Part shown: positions 47,715 through 55,467 of the stretch, piece after piece | Layout of the letters: every line of letters starts with the position of its first letter | Numbering within the stretch: position 1 is the first letter of the stretch | Assembly: GCF_024198215.1 (NCBI RefSeq) | Contig: NZ_JAKCFA010000011.1 | Span: forward strand, 62,001-126,000 | DNA length: 64,000 nt | Reading direction: 5' to 3' | Source: Myxococcus qinghaiensis | GTDB lineage: Bacteria > Myxococcota > Myxococcia > Myxococcales > Myxococcaceae | The notes under the pieces: generated by a model | What the model saw: only the letters and a program-made list of their open reading frames with translations | Told to the model about the DNA's origin: nothing | The model's database searches: none | Position numbers and translations under genes: made by a program

Positions 47715-47987
47715 TTACAGCTCGCCCACGGACTGCATCACCTTGTCCTCGAAGTCCTCGCGGATGCGGATGAGGTTCGAGTGCTTCACCTTCTCGCGCG
47801 CGTCGATGTACTCGCCGTCCGGCTTGGTGAGGTCGCCTTCGATGGTGTCGTCCTCGAAGTCGATGTTCGTCGTCTTGGAGTAGCGCACATTGCCCTCCCC
47901 GCCCCCACCCGCCGGCTTGGCCGCATCATCCTGGGCGAAGGCCGGAGCCACCGCGAGCACCGCGCACAACATCAGAGCCTTCCGCAT
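47715..47987 (-). CDS. gltF: Small periplasmic gliding motility protein GltF
   Basis: The start is placed at MRKALMLCA (90 aa), because a signal peptide ending in PAFAQ follows directly; in-frame codons up to 48119 are Pro/Arg-rich and overlap gltE. The mature protein has a short Gly-rich spacer and a conserved acidic-basic block, DFEDDTIEGDLTKPDGEY followed by KVKHSNLIRIREDF, ending VGEL. It is predicted to be soluble in the periplasm, with no lipobox. It lies between gltE and gltG, exactly where gltF is in M. xanthus. Its role is known only as a component of the periplasmic part of the machine. Confidence 0.88.
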   Translation of the reverse strand: MRKALMLCAVLAVAPAFAQDDAAKPAGGGGEGNVRYSKTTNIDFEDDTIEGDLTKPDGEYIDAREKVKHSNLIRIREDFEDKVMQSVGEL

Positions 47988-48115
47988 CGCTGTCTCCCAC
48001 AAGGGCCCCGCCGGGCCCGTTCCACGCCGCATGCCCGCATCAGCACGGGCAGCGAAGGTTCGCATCATCCCCCCAGGCCTCGCCACAGCGAAGGCACCCG
48101 GGGGCATCCCAACTT

Positions 48116-49567
48116 TCACAGCAGGTCGTCTTCCGGCTCACCCGGCTCGGAAGGATCCGCCGTGCCTGGATTCTTCGGTTCCTGCGCGCCCGCCGGAGGC
48201 TGCTGCGGGGGCGGCTGGGGAGAAGCGCCCCCCGCCGGAGTGGCCTGGGGAGCCGTGCCCGTGCCGGTGGCCGGAGCGACGACGGCGCCATTGGGCGCGG
48301 GCGGCTGCTTCTTCTCCGCGGCCTGCATCTGGGCCTGCTGCTTCTTCTGCAGCTCCTCCATCTTCTTCGCCTGCTCTTCGGCCGCGACGGCCTCGCGCTT
48401 GGCGCCGACAATGGCCTCGGCCTCACGCAGCAGCCCGAAGACGGGAGCCTCCCCGGACAGGGCCACGCCGTCGCTCGCCAGGGCGATGTACTTCTTGTAC
48501 AGCTCCACGGCGCGCTCCGGAGCGTCCTTCACCTTGTGGAGCAGGATGGCGCGGTTGAGGTGCACGGCCGCCAGCTCCGTGTCCAGCTTCTCCGCCTCGT
48601 CGTACTCCTGCATCGCCTTGTCGTACTGACCCTGGCCCTTGTAGGCGAGGCCCAGGTTCAGGTGCGCGGTGGCGTTCTTCCCGTCGGCCTGGAGGATGCG
48701 GCGCAGGTGCTCCTCGGCGCCGGGGTAGTCCTCCGCGTCCAGCGAGAGCTGCGCCAGCGCGACGTGCGACGGGACGTAGTCCTCGCGCGCCTCCAGCGCC
48801 TTCTTGAAGGACAGCCGCGCCTCGTCGGCATCACCCTCGCGCAGCAGGATGAGGCCCACCGAGTGGTGCAGCTCCGGATCCGCGCCGTCCAGCTTCACGC
48901 CGCGCAGCGCCACCAGCTTCGCCATGGAGAGCTGCTTGCGGTCCAGGTAGCTGCGGATCATCACCTTCAGCGCGGTGGTGGACGCCGGATCCCGCATCAG
49001 CGCGGCGCGGGCCAGCTCCATCGCCTTGTCGTGGTCGTTCTGCTGCCGGTAGATCTCCGCCAGGCGAGCGCGCGACTGCGCGTCGTCCGGGTAGCGCTGG
49101 AGGACCTCCTGATAGAGGGCCACCGCGCCGGCCACGTTGCCGCCGTTCTGCTCCATGACGGCCAGGTTCTCCGACGCCTGGCGCAGCGAGGGCTTCTTGG
49201 CGAGCGCCGCCTTGTAGCGGGCCTTCGCCTCCGGGAGGTTGCCCTGGCGCTCCGCGATGACGCCCAGGTTGTACTCGGCCTCGGCGAGGTTCGTGTCCGA
49301 CTCCAGCGCGGACTTGAACTTGCGCTCCAGCGCCGGGTAGTCGAACGCCTTGGCCTTCTTCTGCGTGTCGAAGGACTTCACCGCGTCCTCGAAGCGCGCC
49401 TTGGCCGTGTTGGAGATGGGCGGAGGCGGAGCGTCCTTCGGCTGCGTCGTGGGGGCCTTCGCCACGGGGTCGGGGCCGGTGGCCTTGGACGCGGTGCAGC
49501 CAGCGGCGATGAGCGACGCGGCGGCCAGGAGGGGGAACAGGCGCATGGTACGGGTCGTCCGGTTCAT
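48116..49567 (-). CDS. gltE: Gliding motility TPR lipoprotein GltE (AglT)
   Basis: 483 aa. The ATG overlaps the gltD stop (TAATG) and has GGAGG about 10 bases upstream inside gltD, so the first Met is preferred and translation is probably coupled. The signal peptide ends in LIAAGC, a lipobox. About residues 55-400 form at least eight TPR hairpins (AEAEYNLGVIAERQGNLPEAKARYKAAL and similar). The C-terminus is a coiled Lys/Gln/Glu-rich helix, then a Pro/Ala-rich tail ending EPEDDLL, echoed by the EPEDFL end of GltD. It is probably anchored in the outer membrane facing the periplasm, as shown for AglT. It should act as an adaptor between GltD and outer-membrane components. Confidence 0.94.
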   Translation of the reverse strand: MNRTTRTMRLFPLLAAASLIAAGCTASKATGPDPVAKAPTTQPKDAPPPPISNTAKARFEDAVKSFDTQKKAKAFDYPALERKFKSALESDTNLAEAEYNLGVIAERQGNLPEAKARYKAALAKKPSLRQASENLAVMEQNGGNVAGAVALYQEVLQRYPDDAQSRARLAEIYRQQNDHDKAMELARAALMRDPASTTALKVMIRSYLDRKQLSMAKLVALRGVKLDGADPELHHSVGLILLREGDADEARLSFKKALEAREDYVPSHVALAQLSLDAEDYPGAEEHLRRILQADGKNATAHLNLGLAYKGQGQYDKAMQEYDEAEKLDTELAAVHLNRAILLHKVKDAPERAVELYKKYIALASDGVALSGEAPVFGLLREAEAIVGAKREAVAAEEQAKKMEELQKKQQAQMQAAEKKQPPAPNGAVVAPATGTGTAPQATPAGGASPQPPPQQPPAGAQEPKNPGTADPSEPGEPEDDLL

Positions 49568-52500
49568 TAGAGGAAGTCCTCCGGCTCCTCGTCGGCCCCC
49601 GCCGTCTTGGCGGGCTTGGTGCCGTCCGGGGTAGCGGCGGTGGCCTTGGTGTCCACCTGGGTCTCGGTCTGCGAGCGCAGCTGCGCGGTGAGGTCCGTGA
49701 GGTCCTCCTGCAGCGCCTGCTTCTGGCCGTTCTGCGCCTCCGCCACGGCCTTGGGCGCGGGCGGCGGCACGTCCTGGATGCCGGCCAGCACGTCACCACC
49801 GATGATCTGCTGGCGGCTCTTCAGCGCGACCTTCTCCTCCGGCATCTCGGGGTAGCGGTCCGGCTGATACGTGGTGCGCAGCATCTTCAGGCTCTCCGCG
49901 GCGCAGGCGTTGAACACGTCCAGCTCGCGGCTCTTGGCCACCGTGGCGGCGAACGCCTCCGTGGCCTTGTCCTTGAGCGGCTGGGCCTGGTTGGCGAACT
50001 CGTCGCGCAGCGCCTGCTGGGCCTCTTCGTCCAGGCCGCGCGGCATGGGCGCGTTGATGACGCTGTTGGCGAAGTGGTCGTACGCCAGACCAATGCGGTT
50101 GAGCGCGCAGAGCGACGGCTCCGGGGCGCCCAGCGTCACCGTCTGCACGTACTTCTTCTCCACGACCTGCAGCGCGCGGCTCTTGTCCTGGATGCTGTTG
50201 CGGAAGCGGTCCGGCGATGGCGGCGCGCCCCAGTACAGCTTCAGGCGCTTGTACTCCGCCCAGTCCAGCTCCACGCCCAGGAACTGCCCCTGCGCGGCGG
50301 TGGCCAGCGCGGGCTTCTCCAGCGTGGTCTGCACGCGGCGGGGGAGCTGGTCGAAGTGCTCGCCCACGCGCTTGTACATGCGCGCCACGTCGCGGGTCTT
50401 GTTCATCTTCTTGTACAGCTCGATGATCCGCCCCTCGGCGGTGAGGAACTTGCTGGCCGAGCGCATGTTGTCGCGCTCGTACTCTTCCAGCATCTTGATG
50501 GCCTTCATCGCCGCGCCGCTCTTGCCCGTCAGGTCGATGATGGACAGGCGGATGTCATCCGCGTCCTTCGCCTTCGGCCACAGCTCCAGGTAGCGCTCGC
50601 GGTTGCGCAGCGCCGCCTTCGTCTGGCCCAGGCCCTCGCGGTAGGTGGACGCGTTGAACAGCGCCACCTGCGCCTTGGCCTCGTCCCACTTCTGCGGCAC
50701 CGCGGGCTTCTCGTCGCCGCCGCCCTTCTTGTTCTTGCTGGACTTGCTCGGGCGCGCCTTGCCGCCGCCCTTCTCCGACACGCTGCGCTCGTAGCCCTTC
50801 ACGTACAGCTCGTAGGTCGTCGCGGCCTGCTCGAAGTCGCCGATGGCCTCCAGCGCCTCCGCGTTGGCGTAGATGGAGTCCGGCACGTACTTGGAGCGCG
50901 GATACTGGGCGAAGAGTCGGGCGCGGACCTCAATCGTCTTATCCAGCATCTTCGCTTTGTAGTAGTCGACGGACGCGTTGTAGAGCGCCAGGTCGGCGAT
51001 CTCCGTCTGCGGGAAGTCGTGCACGAAGTTGAGGTACGCCTCGGCCGCCTTGGAGAACTCCTTCTTCTCCTCCAGTTGGCTGACCAGCTTGAACGACGAC
51101 TGCTCAATCAGCTTGGCCAGGTCGTCGCGGAACTTGCCGGTGGCCAGCTTGTCGTTGGCGTAGAAGCGCCGCGCCCACTCGTTCACCTTCGCGAAGTCCT
51201 GCAGCAGGTTGTACGAGTCGAGGATGAGGTTGGCGCTGATCTCCGCCGCGCGCGAGCCGTCCTCGAACTTGTACTCGGGGTAGCCGAGCGCGATTTCGCT
51301 GAAGCGCAGCACCGCCTCGTCGAAGTGGTTGTGGCGGTAGTAGATGTTCGCCGCCTTGAAGGCGATCTCCACCCGCTTCTCACCCTTGGGCACGTACTTG
51401 AGGTAGCGCTCGCACGCGTCCAGCAGCGCCTTCTTCAGCGTGGGGATGGTGGCCTTCTTGGAGAGGTCCGTGCCCACCGACTCGCTCTTCGCCTCGCCGC
51501 GGGACTCGGCGGCCTTCACGACTTCGTCGTAGGCCAGCACCGCGTTGTAGGACGCGTTCGACAGCCACTTGCCCGGCTTGCCCGGCTTCGCCTTGCCCTT
51601 GTCGTCCTTGGCCTCCAGCACCTTGGCGTCCTGGAGCACGACGAGCGTGTAGTTGGCGGCGGCCTTCTCGTAGTTCGACAGGTTGTCGTTGAGGAGCTCC
51701 GCCCAGAAGAAGCGCAGGTCATACGCCTTGGGGTTCTCCGGGAAGAGCGTGAGGTAGTCGCTGTAGACGGCGTCCGCGTAGCGGAACGTCTCCTCGTTGC
51801 GCGTCTTCTTGCCCTCGTTGTGCCAGGTGACGGCGAGGTTGGACAGCGTGCGCTCGGACAGCTCCTTCGCCTCCGCGAGCAGCTTCTTGTCCTTGTCGTC
51901 CTTGATGACGCCGGAGCCCTCCACCTCCTTCATGATCTTCACGAGCCGGCGCACCTGGGCCACGGTGCGCTCCTTGTTGCCCATGCGGAGGATGCAGTCG
52001 ACGATCTTCCCCTGGAAGCCGGGCGCCTCGGGCGACAGCGGCTTCTCCTTGATGAGGGAGTTGAAGGTGATGGCCGCTTCGCGGTCCTTGCCGTCGCCGT
52101 AGTACATGTTGGCGAGCTGCTTCATCATCGTGAAGCGGTCCTCCGGGTTGGAGGCCACCTTCCCGAAGTCCGCGCGCGCCTGCGCCACGTCACCCTCGTG
52201 CGCGTACGCACGCACGTAGTCGGTCCGGGCCTCACGCACCAGCGAGCCCTTGCCGCTCTTGCCGCCGTCGCGCTCCACCGCGTTGGCGCCGGCCAGCTCG
52301 CCGTACAGCACCACCGTCTTGAACTTGTCCTTCGCCGCCCCGTACTCCCCCATGTTGTAGTGACACCAGCCCTGCTTGTAGAGGGCGAAGGCGTACACCT
52401 GGCTCTCCGGGAACTCGGCGGCCTTCTTGTAGGCCACCAGCGCCTTCTCCAGCTCCGGGCGCTTTCCCTTGGAGTTGTTGAAGTAGTACTCGCCGAAGGC

Positions 52501-53148
52501 GAAGTACGCGTCCGGGATGAACTTGGACGTCGGGTGCTTCTCCACCAGGCGCTTGAAGGCGACCAGCGCCTTGCGGTCCTGGCCCTCTTCCATCAGGTAC
52601 TGACCGAGGAAGAAGAGCACCTCGTCCGTGCGCTCGAACTTGGGGTGCTCCTGGACGATCTTCGTGTACTGCTCGACGGCGAGCTTGCCGTACTCCTTCT
52701 GCTTCGCGACGAACTCCGCCTTCTCCGCCTTGGCCTGCTGCTGGGCCGCGGTGTCATTGCGGTTCATCGCCTTGATGAGGTCGTCGTCCTTGCGGTTGGC
52801 CTCGAAGAAGTAGAACTTCGACTCCTCCCAGTAGAACTCGCCCAGGCGGAACAGGAGGCTTGGGACCTCGCGCGGATCCGGCGACAGGGAGATGATCTTC
52901 TTCAGCGAGACGATCTGCTCGCGACGCTTGGAAGCCACCTGCAGCTCCACGCCCAGTCGGAACTGGTCGTACTGGAGCGCGGGGGCGACTTCTTCCTTCT
53001 TCTTCTCGCGGGTGATGTCGCCAGCCAGGGACTTGTCCAACGCAGTGGTGGACTTCTGGCCAAGGTCGGCGTCACGCGGCGCTTTCTTCTCCTGAGCGGC
53101 GGAGGCCGAGGCCAGGAGGACGAGGCAGACGAGGAGCGAACGGCGCAT
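49567..53148 (-). CDS. gltD: Gliding motility periplasmic TPR protein GltD (AgmU)
   Basis: The start is set at MRRSLLVCLVLLASA (1193 aa), a signal peptide ending near ASAAQ; 66 upstream in-frame codons have no family features. The whole mature protein consists of TPR-like helical repeats typical of periplasmic cell-envelope scaffolds (HPKFERTDEVLFFLGQYLMEEG; KFIPDAYFAFGEYYFNNSK; YPRSKYVPDSIYANAEALE). A Lys-rich loop lies near residue 790. The C-terminus is Gln/Thr-rich and ends EPEDFL. It is the first gene of the minus-strand motility operon and is followed immediately by gltE. In M. xanthus AgmU sits in the periplasm, interacts with other Glt proteins and marks the moving focal adhesions. 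A candidate promoter lies about 95 bases upstream. Confidence 0.94.
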   Translation of the reverse strand: MRRSLLVCLVLLASASAAQEKKAPRDADLGQKSTTALDKSLAGDITREKKKEEVAPALQYDQFRLGVELQVASKRREQIVSLKKIISLSPDPREVPSLLFRLGEFYWEESKFYFFEANRKDDDLIKAMNRNDTAAQQQAKAEKAEFVAKQKEYGKLAVEQYTKIVQEHPKFERTDEVLFFLGQYLMEEGQDRKALVAFKRLVEKHPTSKFIPDAYFAFGEYYFNNSKGKRPELEKALVAYKKAAEFPESQVYAFALYKQGWCHYNMGEYGAAKDKFKTVVLYGELAGANAVERDGGKSGKGSLVREARTDYVRAYAHEGDVAQARADFGKVASNPEDRFTMMKQLANMYYGDGKDREAAITFNSLIKEKPLSPEAPGFQGKIVDCILRMGNKERTVAQVRRLVKIMKEVEGSGVIKDDKDKKLLAEAKELSERTLSNLAVTWHNEGKKTRNEETFRYADAVYSDYLTLFPENPKAYDLRFFWAELLNDNLSNYEKAAANYTLVVLQDAKVLEAKDDKGKAKPGKPGKWLSNASYNAVLAYDEVVKAAESRGEAKSESVGTDLSKKATIPTLKKALLDACERYLKYVPKGEKRVEIAFKAANIYYRHNHFDEAVLRFSEIALGYPEYKFEDGSRAAEISANLILDSYNLLQDFAKVNEWARRFYANDKLATGKFRDDLAKLIEQSSFKLVSQLEEKKEFSKAAEAYLNFVHDFPQTEIADLALYNASVDYYKAKMLDKTIEVRARLFAQYPRSKYVPDSIYANAEALEAIGDFEQAATTYELYVKGYERSVSEKGGGKARPSKSSKNKKGGGDEKPAVPQKWDEAKAQVALFNASTYREGLGQTKAALRNRERYLELWPKAKDADDIRLSIIDLTGKSGAAMKAIKMLEEYERDNMRSASKFLTAEGRIIELYKKMNKTRDVARMYKRVGEHFDQLPRRVQTTLEKPALATAAQGQFLGVELDWAEYKRLKLYWGAPPSPDRFRNSIQDKSRALQVVEKKYVQTVTLGAPEPSLCALNRIGLAYDHFANSVINAPMPRGLDEEAQQALRDEFANQAQPLKDKATEAFAATVAKSRELDVFNACAAESLKMLRTTYQPDRYPEMPEEKVALKSRQQIIGGDVLAGIQDVPPPAPKAVAEAQNGQKQALQEDLTDLTAQLRSQTETQVDTKATAATPDGTKPAKTAGADEEPEDFL

Positions 53149-53241
53149 GGTCTTCCTAAGCGGGGGGGACCGGCGTCCCCGGTTGCCTACCAGACAGGCA
53201 AGTGGCCGGGAATCTTCGGGAATTTCCATTCGGGGAGATCC

Positions 53242-53271
53242 ACTATGCGCGGTTTCCAATCGCAGGGTCAA
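53242..53271 (-). promoter_or_regulatory. Candidate promoter of the glt motility operon
   Basis: On the minus strand TTGACC (53266-53271) is 18 bases from CATAGT (53242-53247). The -35 lies in the short inverted repeat AGGGT-CA-ACCCT (53264-53275). The predicted leader to gltD is about 85-90 bases. The rest of the 282-base divergent gap shows no strong element for the plus-strand gene. Confidence 0.4.
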
Positions 53272-53430
53272 CCCTGACTGGCTGGCCGCTCCAGAAGTGG
53301 AAAGCACGCCGGCAAACTTCCAGAACTGCTGTGAAAAGGATGACAAGACGGTTGCCTTGTCGGACCCACCGGGTATGGGGGAGCGGACGGCCGTCTGCCC
53401 GGCCGCCCTGCTTGGAGTGGGTGTCGGATC

Positions 53431-54093
53431 ATGAGTCTGTTGCCGGAGAGCGCCAGCTTCGAGGAGCTGGTGCAGGACTACTTCCTCGCGGTGCGTGGCG
53501 CGGGGCTCATGCTTTCAGCATTGGACACCGAGCTGCTCACCGCGTGGGCGCGGGAAGGCGTCCCGTTCGAGGTGGTGGCGCGCGGCATCTCCCGCTCGGC
53601 GGAGAAGGCGCTGTGGGATGCACGTCCCGGTGAGCCCGTGCTGCGCAACCTGCGCGCGTGCCGGCGGCAGGTGGACGCGGAGATCAAGAAGTACCGCTCA
53701 CTGACGGCGGGCGCGGGTGAGGCACCGGCCACTGAAGCCCCCTCGCGACGTCGCAAGGCGCTGTCGTGGGAGGAGACCCGACACGCCCGGCTCGTCGACG
53801 CGCTGGAAGACCTGGCGGGGCGGGAGCAGGCCCTGGCGCCTCGCGTGGCCTGGCTGCGGGGCACGGTGCTGGCGAGCATTCCGGGAGAGCCGGCGGCGTT
53901 CGATGCGCAGGAGGCCTTGAGTTTCCTGGCGCTCCTGAGGGCCCTTCCCTTCGGGCAGCGACGCGAGGTGTGGCGCGACGCGCTTTCGGTGGGTTCTGAA
54001 CAGCAGGTGATGTCGGCACGCGCGCGGCGGCTGTCCCGGCGATTCCGGGTGGTGGCGGCGGTGCGGCGGCGACTGGGTGTGAAGGAAGTCTGA
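53431..54093 (+). CDS. Conserved protein next to helicase loader, possible replication-initiation partner
   Basis: 220 aa, soluble and basic. Residues about 8-85 (EELVQDYFLAVRG, LLTAWAREGVPFEVVARGIS, LRACRRQVDAEIKKYR) resemble the N-terminal helical domain of a deltaproteobacterial family usually found beside DnaC-like loaders, with the theme 'D.ELL..W...G+P...V.RGI...' . A linker rich in Glu/Pro/Ala and a second helical domain (about 110-220) end in an Arg-rich tail, RARRLSRRFRVVAAVRRR, that could bind DNA. It lies 58 bases before the helicase-loader gene on the same strand. I infer a role with that loader; no enzyme motif is present, and I cannot name the family. Confidence 0.75.
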   Translation: MSLLPESASFEELVQDYFLAVRGAGLMLSALDTELLTAWAREGVPFEVVARGISRSAEKALWDARPGEPVLRNLRACRRQVDAEIKKYRSLTAGAGEAPATEAPSRRRKALSWEETRHARLVDALEDLAGREQALAPRVAWLRGTVLASIPGEPAAFDAQEALSFLALLRALPFGQRREVWRDALSVGSEQQVMSARARRLSRRFRVVAAVRRRLGVKEV

Positions 54094-54151
54094 AAGCGCG
54101 ACACCACTGCTCGTCCGTTCAGTTTGCGAGGAGGCGGCGAAGGGTTCTGCT

Positions 54152-55114
54152 ATGGCGATGCGCGAGACGGGTGTGGGAGCGAAGGCGACTGGGGACGGGT
54201 GCCGCATCTGTGCCGGCCGGACGTATGTCATCGAACGGCAGGGAGACCAGGCCCAGGCGCGCGTCTGCGTGTGCTCGGAGAACTGCTCCATCTGCGGCGG
54301 GCGGGGCCACGTGCTGGTGGAGCGCGAGGGCGTCTACAGCAAGAAGGTGGGGCCCAAGCAATACGAGGTGATGGAGCCCTGCACCTGCACGCGTCGACGG
54401 CGGCGGGTGGCCATCTTCAACGACGTGCGGATGCCCGGTGTGATGGCGCACGCGTCCTTCGACAACTACCGCGCCTTCAACGAGGCCCAGGACCGGGGCC
54501 GTGGCGTGGCGATGCACTTCGGCCACCAGTACGTGAAGGGCGCCACGTCCAAGGGCTTCATCTTGAGCGGCCCGGTGGGCACCGGGAAGACGCACCTGCT
54601 GGCGGCGACGCTGGGCCACCTCGTCATCGAGATGGGCGTGCGCGCGCGGTACGTGGAGATTTCGCTGCTCTACGCCACCATCCGCCGAGGCTTCCAGGAC
54701 GGAAAGAGCGGCGGAGAAATCATCGGGCCGCTGTCCGAGGTGGAGGTGCTGGCCATCGACGAACTGGGCAAGGGACGCGGCAGCCCGTTCGAGATGGAGA
54801 CGTTGGATGAGCTCATCGCCCGCCGCTACAACGCGGGCCGCACCACGCTGTTCGCGACGAACTACTCGCTGGAGCCCGAGAAGAAGCAGCGCCCGTTGAG
54901 CCCAACGGGCTACCGGACGACGGAAGACGCGAAGGCCGTGGTGAAGGAGGCGGAGCTCTTGCGCGAGCGCGTGGGAGAGCGCATCTACAGCCGCCTCTGC
55001 GAGATGTGCACCTTCGTGGAGCTGCCCAAGGACACGCCGGACCGGCGACGCACGCGGCAGGAGATGGACACGCTGCACCAGCCGCCCGCCGGAATTCGCG
55101 GCGCCGCGCGGTGA
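54152..55114 (+). CDS. DnaC/IstB-type AAA+ ATPase (replicative helicase loader) with N-terminal zinc-binding region
   Basis: 320 aa. Eight Cys lie in the N-terminus (17, 20, 39, 41, 45, 48, 77, 79), spaced as in zinc-ribbon or DnaJ-like CxxCxGxG elements. The AAA+ core has Walker A GPVGTGKTHLL, Walker B VLAIDELGKG, sensor-1 TTLFATNYS and an Arg-rich segment (RVGERIYSRLCEM) before the C-terminus, as in DnaC, DnaI and IstB. No transposase gene is nearby, which argues against IstB. It should load DnaB helicase at the origin or at restart sites. It forms a likely operon with the upstream 220-aa gene and with cutA, which starts 9 bases after its stop. Confidence 0.9.
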   Translation: MAMRETGVGAKATGDGCRICAGRTYVIERQGDQAQARVCVCSENCSICGGRGHVLVEREGVYSKKVGPKQYEVMEPCTCTRRRRRVAIFNDVRMPGVMAHASFDNYRAFNEAQDRGRGVAMHFGHQYVKGATSKGFILSGPVGTGKTHLLAATLGHLVIEMGVRARYVEISLLYATIRRGFQDGKSGGEIIGPLSEVEVLAIDELGKGRGSPFEMETLDELIARRYNAGRTTLFATNYSLEPEKKQRPLSPTGYRTTEDAKAVVKEAELLRERVGERIYSRLCEMCTFVELPKDTPDRRRTRQEMDTLHQPPAGIRGAAR

Positions 55115-55123
55115 CCCGGGCGC

Positions 55124-55450
55124 ATGACTGACGCCATCCTGGTCCTCGTCACCGCGCCCTCCGCCGACAAGGCCGCGGAGCTGGCGCGGACGCTCGTCGA
55201 GGAACAGCTCGCCGCCTGCGGCAACATCCTCCCCGGCCTGCGCTCCATCTATCGCTGGGAAGGCAAGGTGCAGGACGACGCGGAGGCGCTCATCCTCTTC
55301 AAGACGAGGGCCGCGCTCTTCGACGCCCTGCGGGCCCGCATCGTCTCGCTGCACCCGTACCAGGTGCCCGAGGTGCTCCGCGTCGACATCGCCGACGGCC
55401 ACGCGCCCTATCTCGCGTGGATTCTCGACAACACCCGCGCCACGCCCTGA
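55124..55450 (+). CDS. cutA: Divalent-cation tolerance protein CutA
   Basis: 108 aa, the full length of the CutA1 family. Motifs in order: VLVTAPS near the N-terminus, LVEEQLAACGNILPGLRSIYRWEGKV, ALILFKTRAALF and LHPYQVPEVLRVDIADGHAPYLAWI. The Cys in AACGN and the YRWEGK and HPYxVPE segments are family signatures. CutA proteins are compact ferredoxin-like trimers in the cytoplasm that have been linked to copper and other divalent metals, though their exact role is unsettled. It starts 9 bases after the helicase loader and converges on the Clp ATPase gene. Confidence 0.95.
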   Translation: MTDAILVLVTAPSADKAAELARTLVEEQLAACGNILPGLRSIYRWEGKVQDDAEALILFKTRAALFDALRARIVSLHPYQVPEVLRVDIADGHAPYLAWILDNTRATP

Positions 55451-55452
55451 GC

Positions 55453-55467
55453 GAGCGCCTGGCGCTC
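55453..55467. terminator. Near-palindrome between convergent cutA and Clp ATPase genes
   Basis: GAGCGCC-T-GGCGCTC fills the 15-base gap between the two stop codons. It would form a short GC stem on either strand. There is no U-run, so a bidirectional terminator role is only suggested by position. Confidence 0.3.

Noticed and set aside
50074..53277. A 1067-codon frame opposite gltD
   Set aside because: Antisense shadow of the GltD repeats; translation is Leu/Val/Arg-rich without recognisable folds.
54152..55114. IstB-type transposition helper
   Set aside because: No IstA transposase, terminal repeats or target duplications nearby; the neighbours are housekeeping genes, so a helicase-loader role fits better.
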